Notes under the pieces: generated by a model
The model's input: only the letters and a program-made list of their open reading frames with translations
Told to the model about the DNA's origin: nothing
Database searches by the model: none
In this document: positions 1 through 6,432 of the stretch, piece after piece
Numbering within the stretch: position 1 is the first letter of the stretch
Layout of the letters: the number at the start of each line of letters is the position of its first letter
Made by a program: the position numbers and the translations under genes
DNA from: Flammeovirgaceae bacterium UBA5008
GTDB taxonomy: Bacteria; Bacteroidota; Bacteroidia; Cytophagales; Cyclobacteriaceae
Direction of reading: 5' to 3'
Length of the DNA stretch: 22,497 bases
Assembly: GCA_002398365.1 (NCBI GenBank)
Contig: DGYK01000007.1
Span: forward strand, 1-22,497

Positions 1-331
1 AGTTGTGTTCTAAAGCGATGCCTGCAATTAAAACATCCTGATTGTCTAAGACACTTCCTTTTCGTTTCAAGTGCGCGGCTATTTTTGCTGAAAGAGTTAC
101 CGATGCTTCAGAAATATTTATCACATTGTTAGACGCGCAAAAAGCTTCAAACTTTCGAAGTTGCGCGCGGGCGTCATTCATGAACAGTCCGCTTAAAACT
201 TCAAAATAGGTGATCATGGAAATATTAAAACTATCGTAATAATCTAAGTATAGAGAGAATCGGTTGATGACCGTTTTATCTCCTCTAAAGTAGTAAGATA
301 AAATATCCGTATCGATCAAAACCTCCCTCAT
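1..331 (-). CDS. vapC: PIN-domain VapC-like toxin (partial, C-terminus cut off)
   Basis: This is the toxin half of a probable type II toxin-antitoxin pair; PIN-domain VapC proteins are Mg-dependent RNases that cut tRNA or rRNA. I translated the reverse strand from the ATG at 331: about 110 residues are present and the gene runs off the left edge. PIN-type acidic residues are visible: D7 and D9 in LIDTDILSYYF, E44 in TYFEVLSG, and D96/D99 in LDNQDVLIAGIA. The ATG overlaps the stop of the upstream antitoxin by 4 nt (ATGA), the usual arrangement for translational coupling in such pairs. It is too short to appear as a complete open frame because its end lies outside the window. The family is clear; target RNA and activity are unknown. 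Confidence 0.85.
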   Translation of the reverse strand, partial: MREVLIDTDILSYYFRGDKTVINRFSLYLDYYDSFNISMITYFEVLSGLFMNDARAQLRKFEAFCASNNVINISEASVTLSAKIAAHLKRKGSVLDNQDVLIAGIALEHN

Positions 332-561
332 GAAAGCACATTGCGTCTACTGGCTCTTCGTTTAGGGAGATTGATTGTTAAATCGGCAAAAATATCTTTT
401 GGTAAATCCTTCCACTGCCCTGCAAAAGCCAGTAATTCTTTTTTTCGCTTTTCTTTCGCCTGAAGATTGTCTATATAATTGCTGATTCGATCCAATTCAG
501 AGTCGTTGGCCTTCTCTACCTTTTTGATAATCTTCTTCCGTATGGTCTCGGTTCTCATCAT
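328..561 (-). CDS. VapB-like antitoxin of the PIN toxin
   Basis: Small basic protein directly upstream of, and overlapping, the PIN toxin. With the start at the ATG at 561 (MMRTETIRKK) it is 77 residues; a second Met follows at 558. The open frame reaches back to 591, but that start would lie inside the end of the DUF4197 gene, so I prefer 561. The N-terminal half is a charged helix rich in K and E. The C-terminal half carries LLAFAGQWKDLP, a pattern seen in Bacteroidota antitoxins paired with PIN toxins, then a basic RRASRR tail. By analogy the C-terminal part would wrap the toxin active site and the N-terminal part may bind operator DNA and autoregulate. No palindromic operator was identified. 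Confidence 0.72.
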   Translation of the reverse strand: MMRTETIRKKIIKKVEKANDSELDRISNYIDNLQAKEKRKKELLAFAGQWKDLPKDIFADLTINLPKRRASRRNVLS

Positions 562-574
562 ACTACAAAAATAA

Positions 575-1291
575 TCATTTCTGACCACCAAATACTTTCT
601 TCAACAAATCGGTGGTGCGGGCGGCCGGATCTTGACGGATACTCTTTTCTTCTTTGGCAATCATAGTAAATAATCCTTGAATGGCCATGTCGGTAGCATA
701 TTCGTTGAGATTCGGATTTACCTTGGTGATAAACGGAATGCGATTGTAATTATTGACTAGATCGCCATAGTATTTGGTGGCTTGTACTTTATCTAATGAT
801 GCTTGTACAATGGGTTTAAATTTTTCTTTCAATTGTGCAGTGGTTGTCTTTTTAAGATACTGCGTAGCAGCATCGGGCTGGCCTTTTAGAATGGCAAACG
901 CATCATCGATCGTCATTTGTTTGATAGCGGCCACAAAGATAGGCTTCGCTTCTTTCGCGGCTTCTTCTGCTCCGCGATTTAAGGCTACTACGAATTTATC
1001 GACTTCTTTTCCCATACCCAACGCACGCAACTTTGTTTCAACCATTTTCACATCTTGCGGAAAAGGAATTTTGATCTCCGGATTTTTATAATAGCCGTCT
1101 AATTTAGAAATCAGATCGGTGCCTTTGCTCACACCATTGACCAACGCTTCTTTTAGTCCGTTCGTAACTTCGGCTGTGGTGAGTGGCTTGGAAGGATCCA
1201 ATACTTTTTTTGCATCGTTCAGAATTTTGTCTAGCTGGGCAAAAGAGCTGCTGCCCACGAGCATGAGGGAGAAGAAAATGTATTTTTTCAT
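575..1291 (-). CDS. DUF4197 domain-containing secreted protein
   Basis: Unknown-function protein of the DUF4197 family, common in Bacteroidota and Proteobacteria. The chosen ATG at 1291 gives MKKYIFFSLMLVGSSSFA-QLD, a textbook signal peptide with cleavage after SFA; the longer frame to 1327 adds a non-signal segment and is rejected. The mature protein is helical and charged: an N-terminal part (LTTAEVTNGLKEALVNGVSK), a central region with FVVALNRGAEEAAKEA, a YLKKTTTAQLKEKF stretch typical of the family, and a C-terminal segment beginning near NLNEYATDMAIQGLF. About 238 residues, the usual size. It is predicted periplasmic. It ends 14 nt before the antitoxin ATG at 561, but there is no functional reason to link it to the toxin pair. 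Confidence 0.85.
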   Translation of the reverse strand: MKKYIFFSLMLVGSSSFAQLDKILNDAKKVLDPSKPLTTAEVTNGLKEALVNGVSKGTDLISKLDGYYKNPEIKIPFPQDVKMVETKLRALGMGKEVDKFVVALNRGAEEAAKEAKPIFVAAIKQMTIDDAFAILKGQPDAATQYLKKTTTAQLKEKFKPIVQASLDKVQATKYYGDLVNNYNRIPFITKVNPNLNEYATDMAIQGLFTMIAKEEKSIRQDPAARTTDLLKKVFGGQK

Positions 1292-1424
1292 AAGTAATAA
1301 TATTCGATTACGAAGGTACGGAATCAAAACTTAAACGCGATTAAATAGTTGTTCATATAAAGCTATGCAAAATTTGATATGAAATGATGTATCCAGAAGA
1401 TCGCAGTCATTCGGTGCGAGCATC

Positions 1425-1534
1425 GGCTAGGGATAGCAGTGGAAAGCCACGCTGGCACAAAATTTAAATGTTTACTGACGCGTGTTGCGTGGCTTGGAGC
1501 GAATAGCCCGGTGCCCCTTGCGCCTCGCGGGGCA
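1425..1534 (+). ncRNA. Structured repeat element, copy 1 (three-stem RNA-like)
   Basis: An intergenic element with three helices on the plus strand. P1 pairs GGCTA (1425-1429) with TAGCC (1504-1508). P2 is a perfect 9-bp stem, AAGCCACGC (1444-1452) with GCGTGGCTT (1487-1495). P3 is TGCCCC (1512-1517) with GGGGCA (1529-1534). Conserved unpaired segments are GGGATAGCAGTGG after P1 and GGAGCGAA before the closing P1 strand. A second copy in the opposite orientation lies at 15271-15385, with the same layout and different stem bases. The GGGATAG...TAGCCCG pattern resembles elements common in Bacteroidota intergenic regions (I think of the Rfam Flavo-1 family, from memory and not verified). It is antisense to both flanking genes. 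Transcription is not shown; it could be a repeat DNA element rather than an RNA. Confidence 0.6.
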
Positions 1535-1547
1535 AGCCGCAAAAAAA

Positions 1548-2810
1548 TTAAACCAACGTTTCACGGGTAATCTCGCTCGTGTTTTTGCACCCTGCCAATC
1601 CCATCGTTAAATCAAAGTCGGCCAAGAAATTGCGAAGCACTTCTTTCACGCCTTCTTCGCCTGCGAGCGTGAGGCCATACACGTAGGGGCGGCCAATGCA
1701 CACGGCAGTAGCACCCAGCGCCAGCGCTTTGAACGCATCGGCTCCACCGCGCACTCCACTGTCAATCAAAATCGGAATTTGACCAGCTACAGCTTCTGCA
1801 ATTTTTGGAAGCGCTTCGAAGGTGCTGATCGAACCATCGACCTGTCGCCCACCATGATTGGAAATAATGATACCATCCATGCCATGATCGGTGGCGAGTC
1901 GCGCATCATCGGGATGCAAAATTCCTTTCAACAAAATGGGCAGCTTGGTATGTTGACGTAAAAATTTCAGATCGTCCCACGTGAGAGCAGGATTGGAATA
2001 AATGCTGACAAACTTTTGCACGGCCTTAATGGGTCGTTTCGATTTTAGCTTTGAAAAAAATCCGTTGCCGGGATAATTTTTTGTCATCGTGATAAGTCCA
2101 CTGAGCAATTGATAGGTGAGTTGTTGTTTGGCAGCGGGCTCGGCTTCGTCCATTAATTTTTGAAACACGGGGTCGGAAGTGTATTGTGCAATGCCACGGC
2201 CTTCCATGAAAGGCAGATAAGCCATGTCGAGATCGCGCGTGCGCCAGCCAAGCATGGTGGTATCGAGTGTGACGGCAATGGCGGAACAGCCGCAACGCTG
2301 GGCACGTTGGACAAAGCTTGCAACGAGGTCGCGCGACTTGCTCCAATACAATTGAAACCAGCGCGGGCTGTTGCCCATGGCTTCGGCAACTTGCTCCATC
2401 GGGCGCGATGATTGATTGGAAAAGATGTAGGGAATATTTAATGAGGCTGCCGCTTTGCCTACGGCCACATCAGCTTGCGGGTGAACCATTTCTAACACGC
2501 CTATAGGCGAAAGAAAAAAGGGCGATGGATATTTTTGTCCGAGTAGGTGAATGCTGGTGTCGCGCTCGCTCACGTTTCGCAACATGCGCGGAATGATTTT
2601 ATATTTTTCAAATGAGGCGCGATTGGCACGAATGGTAGACTCTAACCCGGCACCGCCCACGATGTACGCTTTTGCCTGCGTGCTCATTTTCGCAGCGGCA
2701 GCTTCTTCTAACTTGATCGGATCAATCGGCACGATGGGCAAGCGACCGGCAAACCCGTTGGTATAAATTTCTCGCTGACGATTGGCTCCGGAAGTTGAAG
2801 AGGCGATCAT
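1548..2810 (-). CDS. FMN-dependent alpha-hydroxyacid oxidase (lactate 2-monooxygenase-like)
   Basis: A 420-residue TIM-barrel flavoenzyme of the LldD / glycolate oxidase / lactate oxidase family, which oxidises L-2-hydroxyacids with FMN. Residues visible: Y155 in FQLYW, the T181LDTTMLGWR segment, K295 in ILLKGI, the catalytic base H319 and substrate-binding R322 in SNHGGRQVDG, and the FMN phosphate site DSGVRGG (350-356) followed by GR373. The segment RTRDLDMAYLPFMEGRGIAQY and the inserted region at about 215-270 are closer to lactate 2-monooxygenase than to LldD, but substrate and electron acceptor (O2 versus a carrier) cannot be read from sequence. No signal peptide or membrane segment, so cytoplasmic. 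It stands alone: 86 nt of slipped repeats separate it from dtd upstream, and the structured element follows its stop. Confidence 0.9.
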   Translation of the reverse strand: MIASSTSGANRQREIYTNGFAGRLPIVPIDPIKLEEAAAAKMSTQAKAYIVGGAGLESTIRANRASFEKYKIIPRMLRNVSERDTSIHLLGQKYPSPFFLSPIGVLEMVHPQADVAVGKAAASLNIPYIFSNQSSRPMEQVAEAMGNSPRWFQLYWSKSRDLVASFVQRAQRCGCSAIAVTLDTTMLGWRTRDLDMAYLPFMEGRGIAQYTSDPVFQKLMDEAEPAAKQQLTYQLLSGLITMTKNYPGNGFFSKLKSKRPIKAVQKFVSIYSNPALTWDDLKFLRQHTKLPILLKGILHPDDARLATDHGMDGIIISNHGGRQVDGSISTFEALPKIAEAVAGQIPILIDSGVRGGADAFKALALGATAVCIGRPYVYGLTLAGEEGVKEVLRNFLADFDLTMGLAGCKNTSEITRETLV

Positions 2811-2830
2811 GGTAAGGTAGATTTAAGATC

Positions 2831-2895
2831 TGAGATTTGAGAATTGAGAATTGAGATTTATGATTTGTGATTTATGATTTGTGATTTGTGATTTG
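2831..2895. repeat. Low-complexity tandem repeat of GATTTGT / GAATTGA units
   Basis: About 65 bp made of slipped 7-8 bp units: first variants of TGAGAATTGA, then four to five copies of GATTTGTG or GATTTATG. It fills almost all of the gap between dtd and the hydroxyacid oxidase gene. No hairpin, promoter box or open frame is convincing within it. Such arrays are prone to length change by replication slippage; whether it affects expression of the oxidase gene just downstream is unknown. Confidence 0.8.
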
Positions 2896-2896
2896 G

Positions 2897-3349
2897 TTAT
2901 ACTCTATTTTTCGTGTCTATGAGAATGGTGACAGGGCCATTGTTAACCAGCGCTATTTTCATGTCGGCACCGAATTCACCCGTCTGCACGCTTTTGCCTA
3001 ACTCTTTACCGAGAGCTGCAATCATTTTTTCGTAGAGCGGAATGGCCACAGGCGGTTTGGCTGCTTTGATATAGCTGGGGCGCATTCCTTTTTTGGTGCT
3101 GGCATGCAGGGTAAACTGACTGACTAGCAAAATATCTCCGCCATCGTCTTTCACACTAATGTTCATCACGCCTTCAGCATCGTCAAAAATGCGTAAGCCC
3201 ACGAGTTTCGAACTTAGCCATTCAATGTCTTCATCGTTGTCAGCATCTTCAATGCCAATCAATATGAGAAGTCCTTTGCCAATTTGCGATTTGATCGCGC
3301 CATGGATAGTGACGCTGGCTTCGGTAACACGTTGAACGACTGCGATCAT
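2897..3349 (-). CDS. dtd: D-aminoacyl-tRNA deacylase
   Basis: Hydrolyses D-amino acids, and glycine mischarged on tRNA-Ala, from tRNA, keeping D-residues out of proteins; cytoplasmic homodimer. The 150-residue length is standard. Both family signatures are present: SQFTL at 77-81 and NNGPVT at 136-141, the latter carrying the cross-subunit Gly-Pro motif that gates the active site. The start MIAVVQRV is the canonical N-terminus. Small differences from the common form (LHAST rather than LYADT after SQFT) are conservative. It is the last gene of a tight three-gene run, 3 nt after the TIP30-like reductase, with no obvious functional tie to those neighbours. Confidence 0.97.
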   Translation of the reverse strand: MIAVVQRVTEASVTIHGAIKSQIGKGLLILIGIEDADNDEDIEWLSSKLVGLRIFDDAEGVMNISVKDDGGDILLVSQFTLHASTKKGMRPSYIKAAKPPVAIPLYEKMIAALGKELGKSVQTGEFGADMKIALVNNGPVTILIDTKNRV

Positions 3350-3352
3350 ATT

Positions 3353-3997
3353 TTAATAAGCTTGCATTTCGATGGAGGAATGAATGTGTTGACCTGAATC
3401 AGGTTGTTGCGCGTAGGCTACTAAGGCACGCGCTACTTTAATGGATTCGATGGACGCATATTTTTTCGGAATCAAGAATCCAAAAATCTTGTAGAAGGTT
3501 TGCGCGGCTTCTTCTCCGGTGCGTTGTTCTTGTCGCGGACCTGTGAGCAAAGAGGGTTGTAAAATATGATAGCTGTCGAAACCAATTTTACTGATGGCTT
3601 CTTCGACTTCGCCTTTCACCTGATTGTAAAAAATGGACGAGTTTTTGTTGGCGCCCAAAGCGGAGACCAATAAATATTTTGCTGCTCCGTTTTGTTTGGC
3701 CACCTGTGCCAATGCGAGTGGTGCATCGTAGTCTACCGCACGAAAAGCTTCTTTGGTTTTGGCTTTGCGCATGGTAGTGCCCAGGCAACAGAAAACATCA
3801 TCGGCTTTCACGGTTTGTAATGCAGTGGGTATTGCAGCCAACTCGCATACAATATTATTTAGTTTGGGATGTGTGGTGGTTAATGGCTTGCGGCTGATGG
3901 CCACTACGGATGAATAGGCATCGTGTTTCAACAACAATTCTAAGAGTTGACTTCCAATCAATCCGGTGGTGCCAGCGAGTAAAGCTACTTTGCCCAT
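3353..3997 (-). CDS. NAD(P)-binding atypical SDR, HTATIP2/TIP30-like
   Basis: A 214-residue Rossmann-fold protein of the atypical short-chain dehydrogenase family. The nucleotide-binding turn GTTGLIG is at residues 9-15, followed by the second-strand AISRK. The catalytic-type pattern is present: S112 in LLVSALGAN, then Y124 and K128 in FYNQVKGEVE. VFCCLGTTM and LQPSLLTGPR are also typical of TIP30-like bacterial proteins. Substrate unknown; many members are annotated only as oxidoreductases. It starts 1 nt after the stop of the membrane-anchored gene upstream and is followed 3 nt later by dtd, so all three are probably cotranscribed. No signal peptide, therefore cytoplasmic. Confidence 0.85.
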   Translation of the reverse strand: MGKVALLAGTTGLIGSQLLELLLKHDAYSSVVAISRKPLTTTHPKLNNIVCELAAIPTALQTVKADDVFCCLGTTMRKAKTKEAFRAVDYDAPLALAQVAKQNGAAKYLLVSALGANKNSSIFYNQVKGEVEEAISKIGFDSYHILQPSLLTGPRQEQRTGEEAAQTFYKIFGFLIPKKYASIESIKVARALVAYAQQPDSGQHIHSSIEMQAY

Positions 3998-3998
3998 G

Positions 3999-4520
3999 TT
4001 AAAATATCTGTTGAATTTCTTTCTTCAACTCCGACAACGAGTGATTGATCAGATCTACTTTCCGATCCATCGACATTTGAAAAACTTGCTTGGCCAGATC
4101 GATGCTGGATGCATTGGCAGGCATCTGACCGGCCGCTTCGTTGATCAAAATGATAAGATCTTCTTTTGCATTTTTGATTTGATTCCACACCTCTTCACTC
4201 ATGTACACTTGCTGCGATACGTTGTGGTTGTATTCGTTGCGCACTTCGTCCAACAATATTTTTTGAAAGTCGCGGGCCGAAAGTCCGGGGTTGTTGAGGC
4301 GGATGAGCAAATTTTGTGGCGAGATGCGTTCTAAAAACAAAACCATTCGCTCGTAGGCTTGCATACGGACTGGCAAAATTGTTTCAATGCTGCGTCCGCG
4401 TACTTCCAGTTTCTTCAAGTCAATTTCGCGCTGAATGAACGACCGCACCATCAGGTAAACGGCATAGAGCACGATCGCTGCCGGAATGAGTATTTTTCCA
4501 AATTCTAATAAGGCATTCAT
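3999..4520 (-). CDS. Conserved membrane-anchored protein of unknown function
   Basis: A 173-residue protein with one N-terminal membrane segment (about residues 9-26, ILIPAAIVLYAVYLMVRSF), then a long helical, charged cytoplasmic part. Recognisable stretches include YERMVLFLERISPQNLLIRL and VYMSEEVWNQIKNAKEDLI. I believe this belongs to a Bacteroidota-specific family of unknown function (DUF7935-like), from memory only. It is first in a run with the TIP30-like reductase and dtd (gaps of 1 and 3 nt). A weak promoter is possible upstream on the minus strand (TAAATTTC, one base from the TAnnTTTG box, with TTTG 16 bp upstream). No catalytic motif is visible; a scaffold or membrane-associated role is possible but not shown. 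Confidence 0.7.
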   Translation of the reverse strand: MNALLEFGKILIPAAIVLYAVYLMVRSFIQREIDLKKLEVRGRSIETILPVRMQAYERMVLFLERISPQNLLIRLNNPGLSARDFQKILLDEVRNEYNHNVSQQVYMSEEVWNQIKNAKEDLIILINEAAGQMPANASSIDLAKQVFQMSMDRKVDLINHSLSELKKEIQQIF

Positions 4521-4586
4521 AGGAATTTTTTAATGGTCTATTATGTTCGAAATTTAGGTAATTTTATAGGAACAAATTGTGTTGTT

Positions 4587-4790
4587 ATGAATACGGAAAA
4601 ATTAAAGGAATATCTGCACCAAATAGCCGATAGTGTGAATAAGGATACACGCCTGAATGATATTTATGATCAACTGGCTCTGCTGGAAGATATTGACGAA
4701 TCAGAAGAAGAGGAAAAAGCAGGAAAGGTAATCGCACAAGAAGAAGTGATTTTGCGGGCTAAAGATTGGTTAACATGTTTGACAACGTAA
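4587..4790 (+). CDS. Small acidic protein of unknown function
   Basis: A 67-residue frame starting at the ATG at 4587 (MNTEKLKEYLHQIADSVN); the earlier possible start at 4533 lies in the divergent promoter region and is less likely. The protein is helical, with an acidic run EDIDESEEEEKAGK at its centre and no membrane segment or signal peptide. Its end overlaps the start of the IscA-like gene (4766 or 4775) in a different frame, which suggests translational coupling. I do not recognise a family. The overlap, the same orientation, and the absence of a better gene in this stretch support it being real; codon composition could not be tested. It may partner the IscA-like protein, but that rests on position alone. 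Confidence 0.5.
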   Translation: MNTEKLKEYLHQIADSVNKDTRLNDIYDQLALLEDIDESEEEEKAGKVIAQEEVILRAKDWLTCLTT

Positions 4791-5077
4791 AACCCATTGG
4801 TATTAGTGCCCGCGCAGCAGCCGAGGTAAAAAAAATCATGCAAACCAAAAACATTCCGGCCGACTATGGCTTGCGACTTGGAATCAAAGGTGGTGGATGC
4901 GGAGGCGTGGCGCTGATGATTGGCTTCGACAAACAAAAGCCCACAGACTTAGCTTATGAAGTAGACGGCATTCCGGTATACGTAGAAAAAAAACATACCA
5001 TGTACCTGATCGGAAAAGAAGTCGACTTTTATGAAGGTGCCGATGCGAAAGGATTTTTATTTGCAGAGGCTAAGTAA
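4775..5077 (+). CDS. IscA/HesB-family protein lacking the C-terminal cysteine pair
   Basis: A 100-residue A-type Fe-S assembly fold (start at the second Met, 4775; MVNM at 4766 also possible). IscA and SufA carry or insert iron or Fe-S clusters using three cysteines: one in the GG-C region and a CxC near the C-terminus. Here only Cys42 in GIKGGGCGG is present; the usual C-terminal CGCG motif is replaced by YEGADAKGFLF. The rest of the fold matches (LGIKGGG, PVYVEKKH, DFYEGA). I recall similar GADARGF-type proteins in other Bacteroidota, so this is probably a conserved subfamily rather than decay. It may bind metal with fewer Cys ligands, act as a dimer using both Cys42 residues, or have a different role. 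No isc or suf genes are nearby. Confidence 0.85.
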   Translation: MFDNVKPIGISARAAAEVKKIMQTKNIPADYGLRLGIKGGGCGGVALMIGFDKQKPTDLAYEVDGIPVYVEKKHTMYLIGKEVDFYEGADAKGFLFAEAK

Positions 5078-5124
5078 ACTAGAAGCTCGATACCTGGAAC
5101 TGGGAACCAGAAACCAGCAACAAG

Positions 5125-5484
5125 TTACTTCACTTTAACCACCACAACACTCGCTTTCTTGCACACGCCACCGATTGGCGGATTGAACTTGGATATTTTT
5201 ACCTCCACTGCTTTCGCGGAAGGAAATTTTTGCAGCGACTCTTCAGCTATCAAATGACCTACCGTTTCCAACAGCTTTGCCGGACGCTCCATCGCTTCTT
5301 TCACAATGGCATATACATCTTCATAATTGATAGTGCCGGTCAGTTCATCGCGAAAAGCGGATTCCGAAAAAACGGTGTCGATGGAAACATCCACTTCAAA
5401 CTTATTTCCCGATGACCGCTCGTGCGGATACACTCCATGGTAGGCGTGGAACTCAAGGCCTTCAAGCACTACTTTGCCTGTCAT
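5125..5484 (-). CDS. folB: Dihydroneopterin aldolase
   Basis: Cleaves 7,8-dihydroneopterin to 6-hydroxymethyl-7,8-dihydropterin and glycolaldehyde in folate synthesis. 119 residues, normal for FolB, an oligomer whose active sites lie between subunits. Conserved points: E22 in YHGVYPHE, Y54 in INYEDVY, E73 in LLETVGHLI, and K99 in SKFNPPIGG, corresponding to the catalytic lysine of the family. The ATG at 5484 overlaps the stop of the DivIVA-domain gene by 4 nt, so translation is probably coupled. The folate gene beside a coiled-coil division-type protein looks like convenience packing rather than shared function. No other folate genes are in the window. Confidence 0.93.
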   Translation of the reverse strand: MTGKVVLEGLEFHAYHGVYPHERSSGNKFEVDVSIDTVFSESAFRDELTGTINYEDVYAIVKEAMERPAKLLETVGHLIAEESLQKFPSAKAVEVKISKFNPPIGGVCKKASVVVVKVK

Positions 5485-6194
5485 TGGATGTCGTCAAAAA
5501 AAGATTTTTGCACTTTGGTCTCGCTTGCCATCACCGGCTGCGGCACTTCTTTCACAACAGGCTGCGCGGGCAAAGCCATGGCATTTTTGATTTCGCGTTC
5601 TACCTCAGCGTTGGGGAACAAGGCTTTCTTTGTTTCGCGTTTGGCAAGTGCTAAATGTTGATCCGGATCAAAATCACGAGCTGCGGTCTTGGCGCGATCC
5701 ACACGGTCAATTGTTTCTGCTGCCAGACGTTTCATGTCTGAAAGCAAATTATCTTTATGTAATTCTAACGTCTTGTAATGCTGTCCTAATGTCTTGAGGC
5801 GTTCTTCCATTTCCACCAACATCTGCTTCGAAATAAACTCCGACTCTTCGATCGCATTTTTCGCTTTGTTCTTCGCCTCATTTAGCATTGAATCAGCTTT
5901 CATTTGGGCCTCGCGTAAAATCAACTCTGCCGTTTTATTGGCCTGATCGATCACATTGGCACCCGTATCTTCAGCCGTTTTGAGTGTTTTATAAAGAGAG
6001 CTTTCTACCTCGCGTAATTTGGCTACTTCGCGTTCCGTAGCCTCGTACTTAATTTTAATTTCTTTGGCATCGTCCAGCATCCGCTCCCATTCCTGTGAAA
6101 GTGACTGGAGGTAGGCGTTGACTTCATCTTTATCGTAGCCGCGCAATACACGCTCAAAAGCTTTCTGGCGAATTTCTAACGGAGTGATTCTCAT
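5481..6194 (-). CDS. DivIVA-domain coiled-coil protein
   Basis: A 237-residue protein with an N-terminal DivIVA domain: ITPLEIRQKAFERVLRGYDKDEV matches the PxDIxxKxFxxxxxGYdxdEV pattern that lets DivIVA/GpsB proteins bind curved membrane. Residues from about 30 to 165 form a long coiled coil rich in E, K and A (for example REAQMKADSMLNEAKNKAK). The tail is proline-rich (LPAQPVVKEVPQP) and ends with FFDDIQ. In Firmicutes and Actinobacteria such proteins place division or tip-growth machinery; in Bacteroidota the role is not well defined. It starts 55-60 nt downstream of a TATATTTG box and overlaps folB by 4 nt. Confidence 0.88.
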   Translation of the reverse strand: MRITPLEIRQKAFERVLRGYDKDEVNAYLQSLSQEWERMLDDAKEIKIKYEATEREVAKLREVESSLYKTLKTAEDTGANVIDQANKTAELILREAQMKADSMLNEAKNKAKNAIEESEFISKQMLVEMEERLKTLGQHYKTLELHKDNLLSDMKRLAAETIDRVDRAKTAARDFDPDQHLALAKRETKKALFPNAEVEREIKNAMALPAQPVVKEVPQPVMASETKVQKSFFDDIQ

Positions 6195-6256
6195 GATGTG
6201 GTAGTTTAAATGACAGTTTAAAAAATGAAAGATTAAAAAATGAAAAAATCCACTAA

Positions 6257-6264
6257 CAAATATA
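6257..6264 (-). promoter_or_regulatory. Candidate -7 box (TATATTTG) for the DivIVA-domain/folB operon
   Basis: Read on the minus strand, 6264 to 6257 is TATATTTG, an exact match to the Bacteroidota TAnnTTTG -7 consensus. It would start a transcript near 6250, leaving a leader of about 55 nt before the ATG at 6194. No good -33 TTTG is seen at the usual spacing, so this is a candidate only. Confidence 0.45.
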
Positions 6265-6401
6265 GCAATTAGTTCTGAATATGCTTAGCATCAGGCATTT
6301 AATACATCAAAACGCTGAAAATTTACAATTGTTGCCATCGACTCAGCTAGCGGCTGGTTTCACTTAGGCAGGGGTTCAGTTTAGCCAATTCAAGAAATAA
6401 G

Positions 6402-6409
6402 TAGATTTG
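6402..6409 (+). promoter_or_regulatory. Candidate -7 box (TAGATTTG) for the MCE-lipoprotein gene
   Basis: TAGATTTG matches the Bacteroidota -7 consensus TAnnTTTG exactly. A TTTA at 6380-6383, 18 bp upstream, may serve as a degenerate -33 element (consensus TTTG). The predicted start of transcription at about 6415 leaves a short leader before the ATG at 6433. The 238-bp gap between the two divergent genes holds this box and the one for the DivIVA-domain gene. Confidence 0.5.
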
Positions 6410-6432
6410 ACGAAAGTTACCTGTACTTGCCT

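Noticed and set aside
2026..2506. Overlapping open frames on both strands inside the hydroxyacid oxidase gene
   Set aside because: Shadows of a GC-richer coding stretch; the oxidase frame carries all family motifs.
5078..5124. CCTGG/CCAG pairs between the IscA-like gene and folB as a terminator
   Set aside because: Stems of 4 bp, mixed with direct repeats of ACCAG and no T-run; likely just low-complexity spacer.
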